This document shows, piece by piece, positions 28,983 through 37,178 of a DNA stretch of 46,121 nucleotides. Source of the stretch: Pleurocapsales cyanobacterium LEGE 06147 (GTDB lineage Bacteria > Cyanobacteriota > Cyanobacteriia > Cyanobacteriales > Xenococcaceae); contig JADEWQ010000043.1 of assembly GCA_015207585.1 (NCBI GenBank), forward strand, positions 1-46,121, read 5' to 3'. The translations under genes and the position numbers were made by a program. The notes beneath the pieces are model-generated. The model ran no database searches. It was not told where the DNA came from and was given only the letters and a program-made list of their open reading frames with translations. Numbering within the stretch: position 1 is the first letter of the stretch; the number at the start of each line of letters is the position of its first letter.

Positions 28983-29651
28983 TTAAATCCAATCCTCGTC
29001 ATCCTCATCTTTTGTGTTCTCACTATCTTTAACTGATTTATAAGGCGGATTAATCATTCTATAATTAGCATCGTATATTTTTGGCTCCTCTTTTTTCTCT
29101 TGTGAGCGATCGCTAGCAACGCTAGTAGGTTCCTGATTCATTTCATAGCTCTTTTCTTGTCCTATTTGACTGGTTGTTCGAGTATCTTTAATTGTTACGG
29201 AAGATGGTTGTTCGATATTCCAGTCGTTGTCGTTTTGGCTGTCTTCCCAATCAGACCGGGTAACATTGTTATTTTCGAAAACTGAAGGGGATGGTTGCCT
29301 ATTTGATTCGAGGGGCGATCGCCTTTCTTCGTATATATTTCTCCGTTCTGGCTCGAAGCCGGACGCGTTTTCTGGCTCATAATTAAAGTTAGCTGGCTCG
29401 GAAAGCTCTCTCTTTTTAGCAGCAGGGTAACCAAAACGATTAAATAGCTGCCAGATTAAACTAGTCAAAACTCCAGCTAGGGTAAAGGAAAATAGCCATA
29501 GTGCCAGAGGTAACTGTGGAGTTTGATAAAGACAGGACTGATTAACCTCAGCACAAAATAATCTTAAAGATAGTGGTTCTTGGTTTTGTACGAACAAGAG
29601 GCTTAAAACTACTAAAATTAGCAGTACTAGCAACAACTTGAAGCGGTTCAT
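28983..29651 (-). CDS. LapA/DUF1049-domain membrane protein
   Basis: A 222-residue protein with two membrane helices at about 4-22 (FKLLLVLLILVVLSLLFVQNQ) and 46-68 (LPLALWLFSFTLAGVLTSLIW). The VQNxxPxxL motif after the first helix is the mark of the LapA (DUF1049) domain, linked in other bacteria to lipopolysaccharide assembly. The remaining 150 residues are polar, acidic and low in complexity (YEPENASGFEPERRN, KDSENTKDEDDEDWI), probably a disordered cytosolic tail. It lies 100 bp downstream of ubiX on the same strand, with heptamer repeats between. Confidence 0.8.
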   Translation of the reverse strand: MNRFKLLLVLLILVVLSLLFVQNQEPLSLRLFCAEVNQSCLYQTPQLPLALWLFSFTLAGVLTSLIWQLFNRFGYPAAKKRELSEPANFNYEPENASGFEPERRNIYEERRSPLESNRQPSPSVFENNNVTRSDWEDSQNDNDWNIEQPSSVTIKDTRTTSQIGQEKSYEMNQEPTSVASDRSQEKKEEPKIYDANYRMINPPYKSVKDSENTKDEDDEDWI

Positions 29652-29752
29652 GATGATAACTCTGCGATACCTATTGTCATTATGCCTTCATTTGATTGAC
29701 TGTTGGTCAACAGTAATCAGTCACCTAATTACTTATTACTTATTACCTAAAT

Positions 29753-30361
29753 TCAATCTCCTTGCCACCGATTGAGAGGAACACAGTCGATATCTAGTTG
29801 ATCTAACGTGCGAGCCACTACAAAATCAACTAAATCTTCTATGGTTTGAGGAGCGTGATACCAAGCCGGAATAGCGGGAACAATTTTCACGCCCGCTTCG
29901 GCTAGAGTAGTTAAATTGCGCAAATGAATGAGACTAAAAGGAGTTTCTCTCGGAACTAAGATCAGAGGACGATTTTCTTTGATTTGAACGTCGGCTGCTC
30001 TTTCCAACAAATCGGAACTCATGCCAGCCGCAATTTTGGCAATCGTACTCATGCTACAGGGAATAACGATCATGCCCAGAGTTCGAAAAGAGCCACTAGC
30101 GATCGTTGCTCCCACATCTCCCCAACGATGACAGTGAAGTTTACCTCCCTGGAATACTCCCGTCTTCTCTCGCCAAAATAGCTCCTGTTGGTCTGGTTCT
30201 GCGGGCATCCGGATATTATCTTCCGCTTGCCAGACCAGATAAGAGGCGCGGGAAGCAACTAGCTCGATCTCATAGTCTGCTGCTAACAAAAATTTGAGGG
30301 CACGCACGGCGTAAATTAAGCCAGAAGCCCCGCTAATACCAATAATTAAAGGTTTAGTCAT
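29753..30361 (-). CDS. ubiX: flavin prenyltransferase UbiX
   Basis: A 202-residue UbiX. It attaches a dimethylallyl group to FMN, making the prenyl-FMN cofactor of UbiD decarboxylases, needed in quinone biosynthesis. The flavin-binding N-terminus is IIGISGASGLIYAVRALKFL, GSFRTLGMIVIPCSMSTIAKIA supplies the central site, and the C-terminal RPLILVPRETPFSLIHLRNL is the phosphate-binding segment. Length and motifs are complete. It is in line with the HEAT-repeat gene upstream (38 bp) and the LapA-like gene downstream, possibly one transcript. Confidence 0.95.
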   Translation of the reverse strand: MTKPLIIGISGASGLIYAVRALKFLLAADYEIELVASRASYLVWQAEDNIRMPAEPDQQELFWREKTGVFQGGKLHCHRWGDVGATIASGSFRTLGMIVIPCSMSTIAKIAAGMSSDLLERAADVQIKENRPLILVPRETPFSLIHLRNLTTLAEAGVKIVPAIPAWYHAPQTIEDLVDFVVARTLDQLDIDCVPLNRWQGD

Positions 30362-30398
30362 GAAACAGTATCATGTTACATATTCTTCTTTTTTATTG

Positions 30399-31154
30399 CT
30401 AAATTAGTCCTTCAAATTCTAATTCTTCAATCATCTGCAATCCGTGAGGATCGCCCACTTTTAAAATTGCTGCCTTTGCATCTTCTTTAACTCCAAAATC
30501 TTCATCCTCCACCAAGGCTTCGATCAGCGCATCAATGGCAGTAGCGTAAACTACATTAGAAGGTAATTCTCGCGATAGTTGCCCGATCGCCCAAGCACAA
30601 TTACCGCGTACGGCAGGAGTAGGATCTCTCCTCAAACATTCAATTAAAGGGGGAATAGCCGCAATTACATCTTCGTATTCTAGCTTGGCAACCTGAGCTA
30701 AACCACTAGCCGCCCACAAACGAACAGCAGCAATATCGGTTTTTAAGGCGTGAATTAAGGGCTGTAAAGAACGGCGATCGCCACTATTGCCTAAAGCCCA
30801 CACAATCCCTTTACGAACATAGCCGTTCCATTCACTAGCGAACAGCTCAATCAGAGGCTCTACCGTTTCAGAACTAGTATTTCGTCCGAGAGCATAGGCA
30901 GCACTTACGCGTACGAGAGGACAAACATCTTTGAGTAATTGAATGAGATAGGGAATCGCTCGTTCCTCTTTTAGTTCGCAGAAAGCTCGCGCTGCTAGCA
31001 TTCTTTGTGAAGCTTCTGAGTCAGACAAGAGCGTTAGCATCTGTTCTGGATCGGGAGAAGGAGTATCCGAATCTGCTCCTACTGGTTCTAAATTGTCGAG
31101 AGGACTTGTCAGCCCCCCATCTGTGTCTAATATACTTAGGTCATCATTGTACAT
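30399..31154 (-). CDS. HEAT-repeat (PBS-lyase-like) protein
   Basis: A 251-residue protein with an acidic N-terminus (about 45 residues) followed by five to six HEAT/armadillo-like repeats of about 31 residues (ERAIPYLIQLLKDVCPLVRV, RRSLQPLIHALKTDIAAVRL, AIPPLIECLRRDPTPAVRGN). Such proteins are grouped with phycobilin lyase subunits CpcE/CpcF but many act otherwise. The layout resembles IaiH, reported in Synechocystis to stabilise the iron-sulfur cluster on an IscA protein; I recall this and cannot verify it here. It lacks obvious bilin-lyase features. It is the first gene of a possible run with ubiX. Confidence 0.85.
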   Translation of the reverse strand: MYNDDLSILDTDGGLTSPLDNLEPVGADSDTPSPDPEQMLTLLSDSEASQRMLAARAFCELKEERAIPYLIQLLKDVCPLVRVSAAYALGRNTSSETVEPLIELFASEWNGYVRKGIVWALGNSGDRRSLQPLIHALKTDIAAVRLWAASGLAQVAKLEYEDVIAAIPPLIECLRRDPTPAVRGNCAWAIGQLSRELPSNVVYATAIDALIEALVEDEDFGVKEDAKAAILKVGDPHGLQMIEELEFEGLI

Positions 31155-31407
31155 AATTGATTAAGTTATCTTATCGGCGGGAATTTCTCAAACATTAGGA
31201 GATTAAGAAATTAGAGACTGGGGTTTGGAAGTTTTAGCTCTACCAAACCCCTAGTATTGAATAAACTAAAATAGGCTTTGTGTTTAATTGTTTATAAACC
31301 TTTATAGTACTCGCCTTTGCGACAAGTAAGCTACAGTATTTAACATAGGTCGTATATCTGCAGTTTAAGAATCATACTTCTGACTGACCTACAGACGACC
31401 CGGTGGG

Positions 31408-32172
31408 TCATCTCTTCTGACTCCTGTTCGCGCAGCGACTACCGAAGGTCTTCCTGGCTGAGGGGTTGTGGGCGGAACCATTTCCGCCCTTTAAAAACCC
31501 CGTCCTGACTTCTGCTATCGATATTTTCCGCTCGATAAATTGCCACAGATTATCGCTGGTAAAATCTTTAATTACCATTGTCGCTCCTGCTTCAACTAAA
31601 CTTTCGGGAGGGTGAGTAGAGGCGACACCAATGGTAAATATTCCTGCACCGACAGCAGCACGGATACCGGAAGCAGAATCTTCAAAGGCGATCGCTTCCT
31701 TACTCTCTACATTTAGACGAGATAATGCCAACTGATAGGGAGCGGGATCTGGTTTTCCTGGAGGTGCATCTTCTGCCAGAATTACTAAAGGAAATACGGA
31801 ACTTAGCTGTAAAACATCTAGCATATGAATGGCGTTGTCACGGGGAGCGTTGGTGACTACTGCTGTTTTGAGATTATTGGTTTCTATCCACGCCAGCATC
31901 CGTTCTAAACCTGGCATTGGTTGTAATTCTTGCGCTAATTCTCGAAAACGAATTTCTTTATCTAGGGCAAATTGACTCGCTTCTTGAAAAGATAATTGAG
32001 GTAGAATGTCTTGAAGAATTTCTGCGTTGGTTCTGCCAGAAATGTGTTGCTGATAAAAATTGCGATCGATATCGAGCTTAAATTGAGTTAAGAGATCCTG
32101 CCATATGGCAAAGTGTAGTGGATCGGTGTTAACTAAAGTGCCGTCTAAATCAAATAAAATAGCTGAAAGCAT
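31408..32172 (-). CDS. HAD-superfamily phosphatase, beta-phosphoglucomutase-like
   Basis: A 254-residue HAD hydrolase. Motif I is FDLDGTLVNTD with the nucleophile Asp, motif II is VVTNAPRDN, motif III uses the Lys of PPGKPDPAPY and motif IV is AIAFEDSASGIRAA. A helical cap lies between motifs I and II, as in beta-phosphoglucomutase and phosphoglycolate-phosphatase-like enzymes. The substrate cannot be told. The last 35 residues or so (from about EVRTGFLKGG) are encoded by repeat DNA at 31408-31510, so the original stop has been lost or replaced. It lies downstream of murJ in the same direction. Confidence 0.88.
   Translation of the reverse strand: MLSAILFDLDGTLVNTDPLHFAIWQDLLTQFKLDIDRNFYQQHISGRTNAEILQDILPQLSFQEASQFALDKEIRFRELAQELQPMPGLERMLAWIETNNLKTAVVTNAPRDNAIHMLDVLQLSSVFPLVILAEDAPPGKPDPAPYQLALSRLNVESKEAIAFEDSASGIRAAVGAGIFTIGVASTHPPESLVEAGATMVIKDFTSDNLWQFIERKISIAEVRTGFLKGGNGSAHNPSARKTFGSRCANRSQKR
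31462..31500. repeat. nested palindromic repeat forming the tail of the HAD gene
   Basis: GGGCGGAA (31470-31477) and TTCCGCCC (31482-31489) form an inner stem with a 4-nt loop. GGGGTT (31462-31467) and AACCCC (31495-31500) form an outer stem. It belongs with the GC-rich palindromic repeats of the window and supplies the last codons of the HAD phosphatase on the reverse strand. Confidence 0.75.
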
Positions 32173-32327
32173 TAATATTAATATGTAATGGAGTGTTAAT
32201 TATCAGTTTTTTATTTTTAACATCCACAAAGAAACATTTCTATAAATTAAGCAACATAATTTAATCAGGAGACAGTATACAGAATCCACCGAGTCAGGAG
32301 ATTTTGTCATTCTGATTTCTGGCTTTT

Positions 32328-32355
32328 GTACGGGCGATTGGCGAATCGCCCCTAC
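32328..32355. repeat. 28-nt palindromic repeat, GTA...TAC family
   Basis: The arms GTACGGGCGATT and AATCGCCCCTAC flank a 4-nt GGCG loop. The length, GTA/TAC ends and GGGCG core equal those at 37849-37876 and 39168-39195. TGACTCC follows directly. It lies between murJ and the HAD gene. Confidence 0.85.
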
Positions 32356-32397
32356 TGACTCCGTTTAAATAAAGCGATCGCCTCCATATCAAAATAT

Positions 32398-33996
32398 TTA
32401 TATTTTTAACTTTTGGCGAATACGAGTAGTTAAAATATTTACTTCTGGTAACTTTAACTGCATTGCTAGTAAAGCAAAAATAAGAAAAGCGACTACACTT
32501 GCCAAACATACTTGTAGTAATAAAAGTAAAAAATTACTACTATTTAAAAATCTTTCAAAACCCCAACTAACACTCCAACTACCTAAACCAGCTAAACAGC
32601 TAGCAAATACTAAACCTAGAAGAGCTAATCCCCACTCAACTAAAGGTAAGCCATTTAAACGGCGGTGGAGTATCCACAAAAATAGAGCCATAGAAGTAAT
32701 ATTTACAGCAATAGTAGCAAAAACTAATCCTGGTGCCGCAAAGGCTTTAACTAAAAAATAATCAAAAATAGCATTTAAAAAAATATTAATAATACTGATA
32801 CGAAAGGGAGTTTCTCCATCCCCTAGGGCATAAAAGACTCTAACTAAAACATCTCTTCCCAAATAAAAAAACATGCCCAAGCCATAAACCATTAACAAAG
32901 GAGTTACCAAATTAGCTGCATCTTCGCCAAACTGATAGCGTTGATAAATTAAGCGCACAATCGGCATCGACAGGGAAACAAAAATTGCCGTCAGAGGCAG
33001 CATTGTTAGTGCAGTTAAAAATAATCCCTGACGGATACGGACTTTCAATTCTTGCCAATTTTCTGGTGCAGCCAGACGAGAAAAGACTGGTAAAAAAGGC
33101 ACTAAAATCATGTTAGAAATAATGCCCAAAGGAGTCAGCACGACAAAGTTAGCATAGCGCATAGCTGCCGCTGCACCAATGATATAGGAAGCAAAAAATA
33201 AATCCGTATACACGTTAATTTGCAACATTCCCGAAGAGAGAGTAGCAGGTGCCATTACCTTCAGCACGTCGGTTACTCCAGGAATGCGCCAGTCAAATCG
33301 CAATCGCAAAGTGCCCAAACCGGTTCGCCACTGGGCGATTAATTGAGCCAACCATTGTAAAATAGCACCCGATACCGTTCCTCCTGCTAAGACAAGCGCA
33401 CCTAATTGGAAGTATTGGGTTGCATTGAGTTGTTCTCCTATTTGCCAAAGAAGAACAGCTACGCCGATAACAATTGTGACGCTAGAAAAAAGAGGACTGA
33501 TACTAGGCAGCCAATACTGATCCGCAGCGTTGAGAGTACCAAAACCGATACCAATGAGTCCTGCAAATAAGGCTACGGGTGCCATAATACGTAATTGCAA
33601 AATAGCAAGGGATCTCACTTCAGCTTCTAAACCTGGTGCGAGGAGATCGATACAAGTATCCGCAAAGATTATTAAAACGATGGTAACTAACAACAGTCCA
33701 ACGCTAACTAGTGTGGTAACAGTCTCGACTAAAGGCGCAGCTTCGGATTTATTGCGCTTAGCTAAAACACTAACCAAAGCACTGTGAAACGGTCCATTAA
33801 TACCACCGAGTAAAATCAGTAAAAAGCCTGGGATAACATAAGCATAGGCATAAGCGTTGACGACTGGACCTATGCCAAAAGCCGCAGCGACAAGCTGTTC
33901 GCGTACCAAACCGAAAATTTTACTGATTAAGGTAGCAACAGCAACAATACCCGCTATGCCAGCTAGAGAACGAGAAGAGTTCTTATTTACAGACAC
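32398..33996 (-). CDS. murJ: lipid II flippase MurJ (MviN)
   Basis: A 532-residue protein with about 14 membrane helices, the MOP-superfamily flippase that carries lipid II across the plasma membrane for peptidoglycan synthesis. Family motifs include the N-terminal GLVREQLVAAAFGIGPVVNA, FLLILLGGINGPFHSALVSV, GIGFGTLNAADQYWLPSISP and the YFLGRDVLVRVFYALGDGETP-like segment (LGRDVLVRVFYALGDGETPF). Length fits. The RBS region lies within a GC-balanced spacer, and the divergent adenine methylase starts 105 bp away. Confidence 0.93.
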   Translation of the reverse strand: MSVNKNSSRSLAGIAGIVAVATLISKIFGLVREQLVAAAFGIGPVVNAYAYAYVIPGFLLILLGGINGPFHSALVSVLAKRNKSEAAPLVETVTTLVSVGLLLVTIVLIIFADTCIDLLAPGLEAEVRSLAILQLRIMAPVALFAGLIGIGFGTLNAADQYWLPSISPLFSSVTIVIGVAVLLWQIGEQLNATQYFQLGALVLAGGTVSGAILQWLAQLIAQWRTGLGTLRLRFDWRIPGVTDVLKVMAPATLSSGMLQINVYTDLFFASYIIGAAAAMRYANFVVLTPLGIISNMILVPFLPVFSRLAAPENWQELKVRIRQGLFLTALTMLPLTAIFVSLSMPIVRLIYQRYQFGEDAANLVTPLLMVYGLGMFFYLGRDVLVRVFYALGDGETPFRISIINIFLNAIFDYFLVKAFAAPGLVFATIAVNITSMALFLWILHRRLNGLPLVEWGLALLGLVFASCLAGLGSWSVSWGFERFLNSSNFLLLLLQVCLASVVAFLIFALLAMQLKLPEVNILTTRIRQKLKI

Positions 33997-34100
33997 GGGA
34001 GTTCAAGAATAAAACAATGACAGTTGAGTTTAGCACGCATAATAATGTAAGTCATCTAAAGGCGACTGCTGCGTGATTATCTGAGAGACTGCGTGGTTGG

Positions 34101-35006
34101 ATGGCTGACAAAACTGTAATTACTCAAGAAACAGTGAAAGTGTTTGACAAAGATACCGAGCAACCATTAGCTCATAAGAGCGATAAGATTAATTGTAGAC
34201 CCTTCGTAAAATGGGCGGGGGGCAAATCTCAACTTTTAGACGAACTCTCTAAAAGAGTTCCAGCAAAATTCTCACGATATTTTGAACCATTTGTTGGTGG
34301 AGGTGCTCTTTTCTTTCATCTCCAACCCAAAGAAGCTTATCTCTCCGATCTAAACCCCGAAGTCGTCAATACTTATCAAACTATTAGAAATAAAATTGAT
34401 GAGTTAATTGCAGATTTAAAAAGCCACATTCATAGTAGCGAATATTTTTATGAAATACGCAATGCTGACAGAACTAAAGATTACCAAAAGTGGAAAGATG
34501 TAAAGAAGGCAAGTCGCTTCATCTATCTAAATAAAACCTGCTATAACGGACTGTATCGTGTAAATACCAAAGGGCAGTTTAATGTACCCTTTGGTAAATA
34601 TGTCAATCCAAAAATTGTCGATGAAGATAATTTTTATGCTTGCCATAAGGTATTGCAGTCAGCACATATAAATTTGGGTTCTTTTCTTCACATCGAAGAG
34701 ATTGTTGAGAAAGATGATTTTGTCTATTTCGACCCTCCCTATGCTCCACTCAACCAAACATCCAATTTTACGGGTTATAGTCGAGACGGTTTCGATCGTT
34801 CTATGCAAAAAGAATTAAAAAACCTTTGCGATCGCCTCACAGAAGCAGGTGTTCGTTTTATGTTGTCGAATTCTTCAGCACCAACCATTCTTGAGTTATA
34901 TAAAAACTACAATATTGAGTTTATATATGCAGCTCGTGCTATCAATTCAAATGCGAAGAAGCGGGGTAAGATTGCAGAAGTGATAGTGACTAACTTTATT
35001 AATTAA
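34101..35006 (+). CDS. Dam-family DNA adenine methyltransferase
   Basis: A 301-residue N6-adenine methyltransferase of the D12/Dam class. SAM motif I is FVKWAGGKSQLL, followed by RYFEPFVGGGALFFHLQP. The catalytic motif DPPY is in DFVYFDPPYAPLNQ, and TGYSRDGFDRSMQKELKNLC follows. No restriction endonuclease gene is adjacent, so it looks like an orphan methylase. Cyanobacterial homologues methylate GATC, which is the core of the HIP1 octamer GCGATCGC common in this window; that specificity is inferred from the family. A weak lead of about 35 residues precedes the conserved start. Confidence 0.92.
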   Translation: MADKTVITQETVKVFDKDTEQPLAHKSDKINCRPFVKWAGGKSQLLDELSKRVPAKFSRYFEPFVGGGALFFHLQPKEAYLSDLNPEVVNTYQTIRNKIDELIADLKSHIHSSEYFYEIRNADRTKDYQKWKDVKKASRFIYLNKTCYNGLYRVNTKGQFNVPFGKYVNPKIVDEDNFYACHKVLQSAHINLGSFLHIEEIVEKDDFVYFDPPYAPLNQTSNFTGYSRDGFDRSMQKELKNLCDRLTEAGVRFMLSNSSAPTILELYKNYNIEFIYAARAINSNAKKRGKIAEVIVTNFIN

Positions 35007-35197
35007 CACCTCATTTTTGCTTACAACATTCGCTCTAATTTATCTAGCTGACTAAAATTTATCAGAATAGCTATACTCTCAGAAAAAAGAGTAAGGGGAA
35101 ATCTTTAAGTGCAGTAGAAAAACAATATAATTGCGAGTCAGCTAAACAGAAAATTTTTATTGAACGCGTTATTTTTTATGTAAAAATATTTAGAATT

Positions 35198-35398
35198 TTG
35201 GTACAGCCCTACTGTAATCGTCGTCGTAGAAATTTACTCTTATTAGCAATTTGCCTGGAAGCAATTTTCTACTGGATTCATAATCAAGATGAAATTCATC
35301 AACTTGTAGTATTTTTATCGAGATTAATGGCTTGGGTTTGTATCCTAGTTTTAGGTCCTACTATCGTCAAGCTTTTGTTATCCTTTTGGTCAAAATAG
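35198..35398 (+). CDS. possible small membrane protein, 66 residues
   Basis: A short frame with a TTG start, a basic N-terminus (YCNRRRRNLLLLAICLEAIF) and two hydrophobic segments at about 12-25 and 38-60 (VVFLSRLMAWVCILVLGPTI). No family is recognised and no ribosome binding site is visible. It may be real, because its composition is that of a membrane protein, but the evidence is thin. Confidence 0.3.
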   Translation: MVQPYCNRRRRNLLLLAICLEAIFYWIHNQDEIHQLVVFLSRLMAWVCILVLGPTIVKLLLSFWSK

Positions 35399-35803
35399 TT
35401 AATAAAAAATTATTAATTTTAAAAATTAAATTTTGGTATCTAAAGTGACGGTTATCAAGCATAATTTCAACTATTTTTAAGATTGAGTCAGGATACACAA
35501 CAATTAGTGAGAGTCGCGATAACAATCGCTAAGTCAGAGTAACAAGGCTAAAAAAATTTTTTAGTAGCAGACGATTTATCTAAGTGATATAGCTGGAAGA
35601 TCAAAAGTCAAAAGTTTTATTTTAATCTTTGTTTTTGAGGGCAACGCTCATGATTGTTTTTTGAAAAAGCAATCTTCAGTTTTTAGAGTTATCTGTTTTT
35701 TATCATTTGTAAAAGCGAACAGCCTTTTGTCCGTACATTGAATAAGTTAAATTGCTACCCTTTTTTTGGAGCTATCGCTCTATCTTTGGAGGTTATTTTC
35801 TCA
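35399..35803. other. spacer upstream of feoA/modA
   Basis: About 400 AT-rich bases that should hold the promoter of the feoA-modA-modBC run. A hairpin with GATTG and CAATC arms lies at about 35652-35674. GGAGG at 35788-35792 is the ribosome binding site for the ATG at 35804. I see no other signal. Confidence 0.45.
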
Positions 35804-36058
35804 ATGTTTGCTCAAGGTTTTTCTGTTGGTTATTCTCCGTTAAGTTTACTCAAGCTTAAAGGACAGGGAGTAGTAACTCGTTTGAAAAATAGCGATCGCG
35901 AAGTTGTAGACAAATTAATTGCCATAGGAATTAACCCTGGAGTAAAAATTATTCTAGAATAAAATTTTCCTTCTTTTATAGTTAAGTTCGCTCTAACTTG
36001 TTTGGTAGTAGCTCGAGAAGCTGCTAGCTCAATTCATGTCAGATTAATTAATAACTAA
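35804..36058 (+). pseudogene. feoA: FeoA-domain protein gene with in-frame TAA
   Basis: The frame starts at ATG 35804 (MFAQGFSVGYSPLSLLKLKG) behind GGAGG, and reads GQGVVTRLKNSDREVVDKLI and AIGINPGVKIILE, the first two thirds of a FeoA SH3-like domain. A TAA (35960-35962) then interrupts it, but the same frame goes on NFPSFIVKFALTCLVVAREA and ASSIHVRLINN to a TAA at 36056-36058. That continuation is the normal C-terminal half of FeoA. A CAA-to-TAA change would account for the stop. FeoA assists the FeoB ferrous iron transporter. No feoB is present here. The next gene, modA, starts 5 bp later, so feoA once led this operon. Confidence 0.85.
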
Positions 36059-36063
36059 TTTTT

Positions 36064-36876
36064 ATGAAAAAAAGAACCTTGTTGACTTGTTTAAGTTTGT
36101 TGATTTTTTCTTTTCTAGTAATAGTTAATCTTAGCAAGATTAACAGTTTTTATTCAGCTACTTTTGCTAGATCGAGTCAATCTCTAGATTTAACTGTTTC
36201 AGCAGCAACTAGTTTGCAAGATGCTCTTGAAGCAATCAAACCGATCTATAAAAATAAACAGACTGAAGTTGGTATTACCTATAACTTTGGTTCTTCTGGT
36301 TCTTTGCAACAACAGATCGAACAAGGCGCGCCTGTAGACATTTTTATTTCTGCTGCTGCCAAACAAATGGATGCTTTAGAAGAAAAAAATCGCTTGTTGC
36401 CTGGTACTCGTCGAGATTTACTGAAAAATAAAATAGTTTTAATCGTACCTAAGGATAATACTATTATCCAAAGTTTTGAAGATTTAGGCACAGATGCTTT
36501 AACTCGAATTGCTTTAGGTGAACCAGAAAGCGTTCCTGCTGGCAAGTATGCCGAGGAAGTCTTCACCTCGTTGGGAATTCTCAATGCAGTTAAACCCAAG
36601 GTAGTTTACGGTAAGGATGTGCGGCAGGTTCTTAATTATGTAGCAACGGGAAATGTGGATGCAGGGATTGTTTATAGTAGCGATGCCAAAGTTTCTGAGA
36701 ATGTAAAAGTAGTTGCTACTGCCTCTGAAGATAGTTATTCCCCTGTAGTTTATCCGATTGCTGTCCTGCAAGATAGTGCTAATCCAGAAGCAGCTAAAGA
36801 ATTAGAAGACTTCCTCTTTACTCCTGAAGCTCAAACTATCTTTGAAAAATACGGTTTTATGTCAGTTAACAGTTAG
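36064..36876 (+). CDS. modA: molybdate ABC transporter substrate-binding protein ModA
   Basis: A 270-residue periplasmic binding protein. A signal peptide or anchor (LLTCLSLLIFSFLVIVNLSK) precedes the mature start near SLDLTVSAATSLQDALEAIK, the family's first oxyanion site. Further ModA motifs are YNFGSSGSLQQQIEQGAPVD, FISAAAKQMD, IALGEPESVPAGKYAEEVF, ATGNVDAGIVYSSDA and the C-terminal FLFTPEAQTIFEKYGF. It captures molybdate (and tungstate) for the ModBC transporter. It is followed by a truncated tauE/safE and then modBC, all in one direction. Confidence 0.95.
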   Translation: MKKRTLLTCLSLLIFSFLVIVNLSKINSFYSATFARSSQSLDLTVSAATSLQDALEAIKPIYKNKQTEVGITYNFGSSGSLQQQIEQGAPVDIFISAAAKQMDALEEKNRLLPGTRRDLLKNKIVLIVPKDNTIIQSFEDLGTDALTRIALGEPESVPAGKYAEEVFTSLGILNAVKPKVVYGKDVRQVLNYVATGNVDAGIVYSSDAKVSENVKVVATASEDSYSPVVYPIAVLQDSANPEAAKELEDFLFTPEAQTIFEKYGFMSVNS

Positions 36877-36877
36877 C

Positions 36878-37138
36878 ATGAAATCTCTGTGGCAAAAATA
36901 TCATCCCCAGTTCTCCTTTGCTATAGCTATTCCCATTGCAATTTTGGGTGGGTTGATGGGTTTAGGTGGTGCAGAATTTCGTTTGCCAGTCTTAGCAAGT
37001 TATTTGGGTTATTCTGCCCGTCAAGCAGTACCCTTAAATTTAGCGATCGGTTTGGTGACGATTGTTTTCTCTCTGTTGAGTCGGAGTAAAACGCTGGCTT
37101 TCGATTCTCTGATACCTTATCAATCGATATTATTATAA
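36878..37138 (+). pseudogene. truncated TauE/SafE-family sulfite exporter
   Basis: The 86 codons encode only the N-terminal part of a TauE/SafE-type membrane transporter, which is normally about 250 residues. The sequence runs FSFAIAIPIAILGGLMGLGG, AEFRLPVLASYLGYS, then RQAVPLNLAIGLVTIVFSLL. The GGLxGxGGAxFRLPxL motif is the family mark. The frame ends at TAA 37136-37138 and no continuation is visible in any frame before modB, so the last two thirds have been deleted. It starts one base after the modA stop. Confidence 0.75.
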
Positions 37139-37178
37139 TTATTTCTGCCTTTAAAGTCTTTAATTCCCTCAAAAAAAC

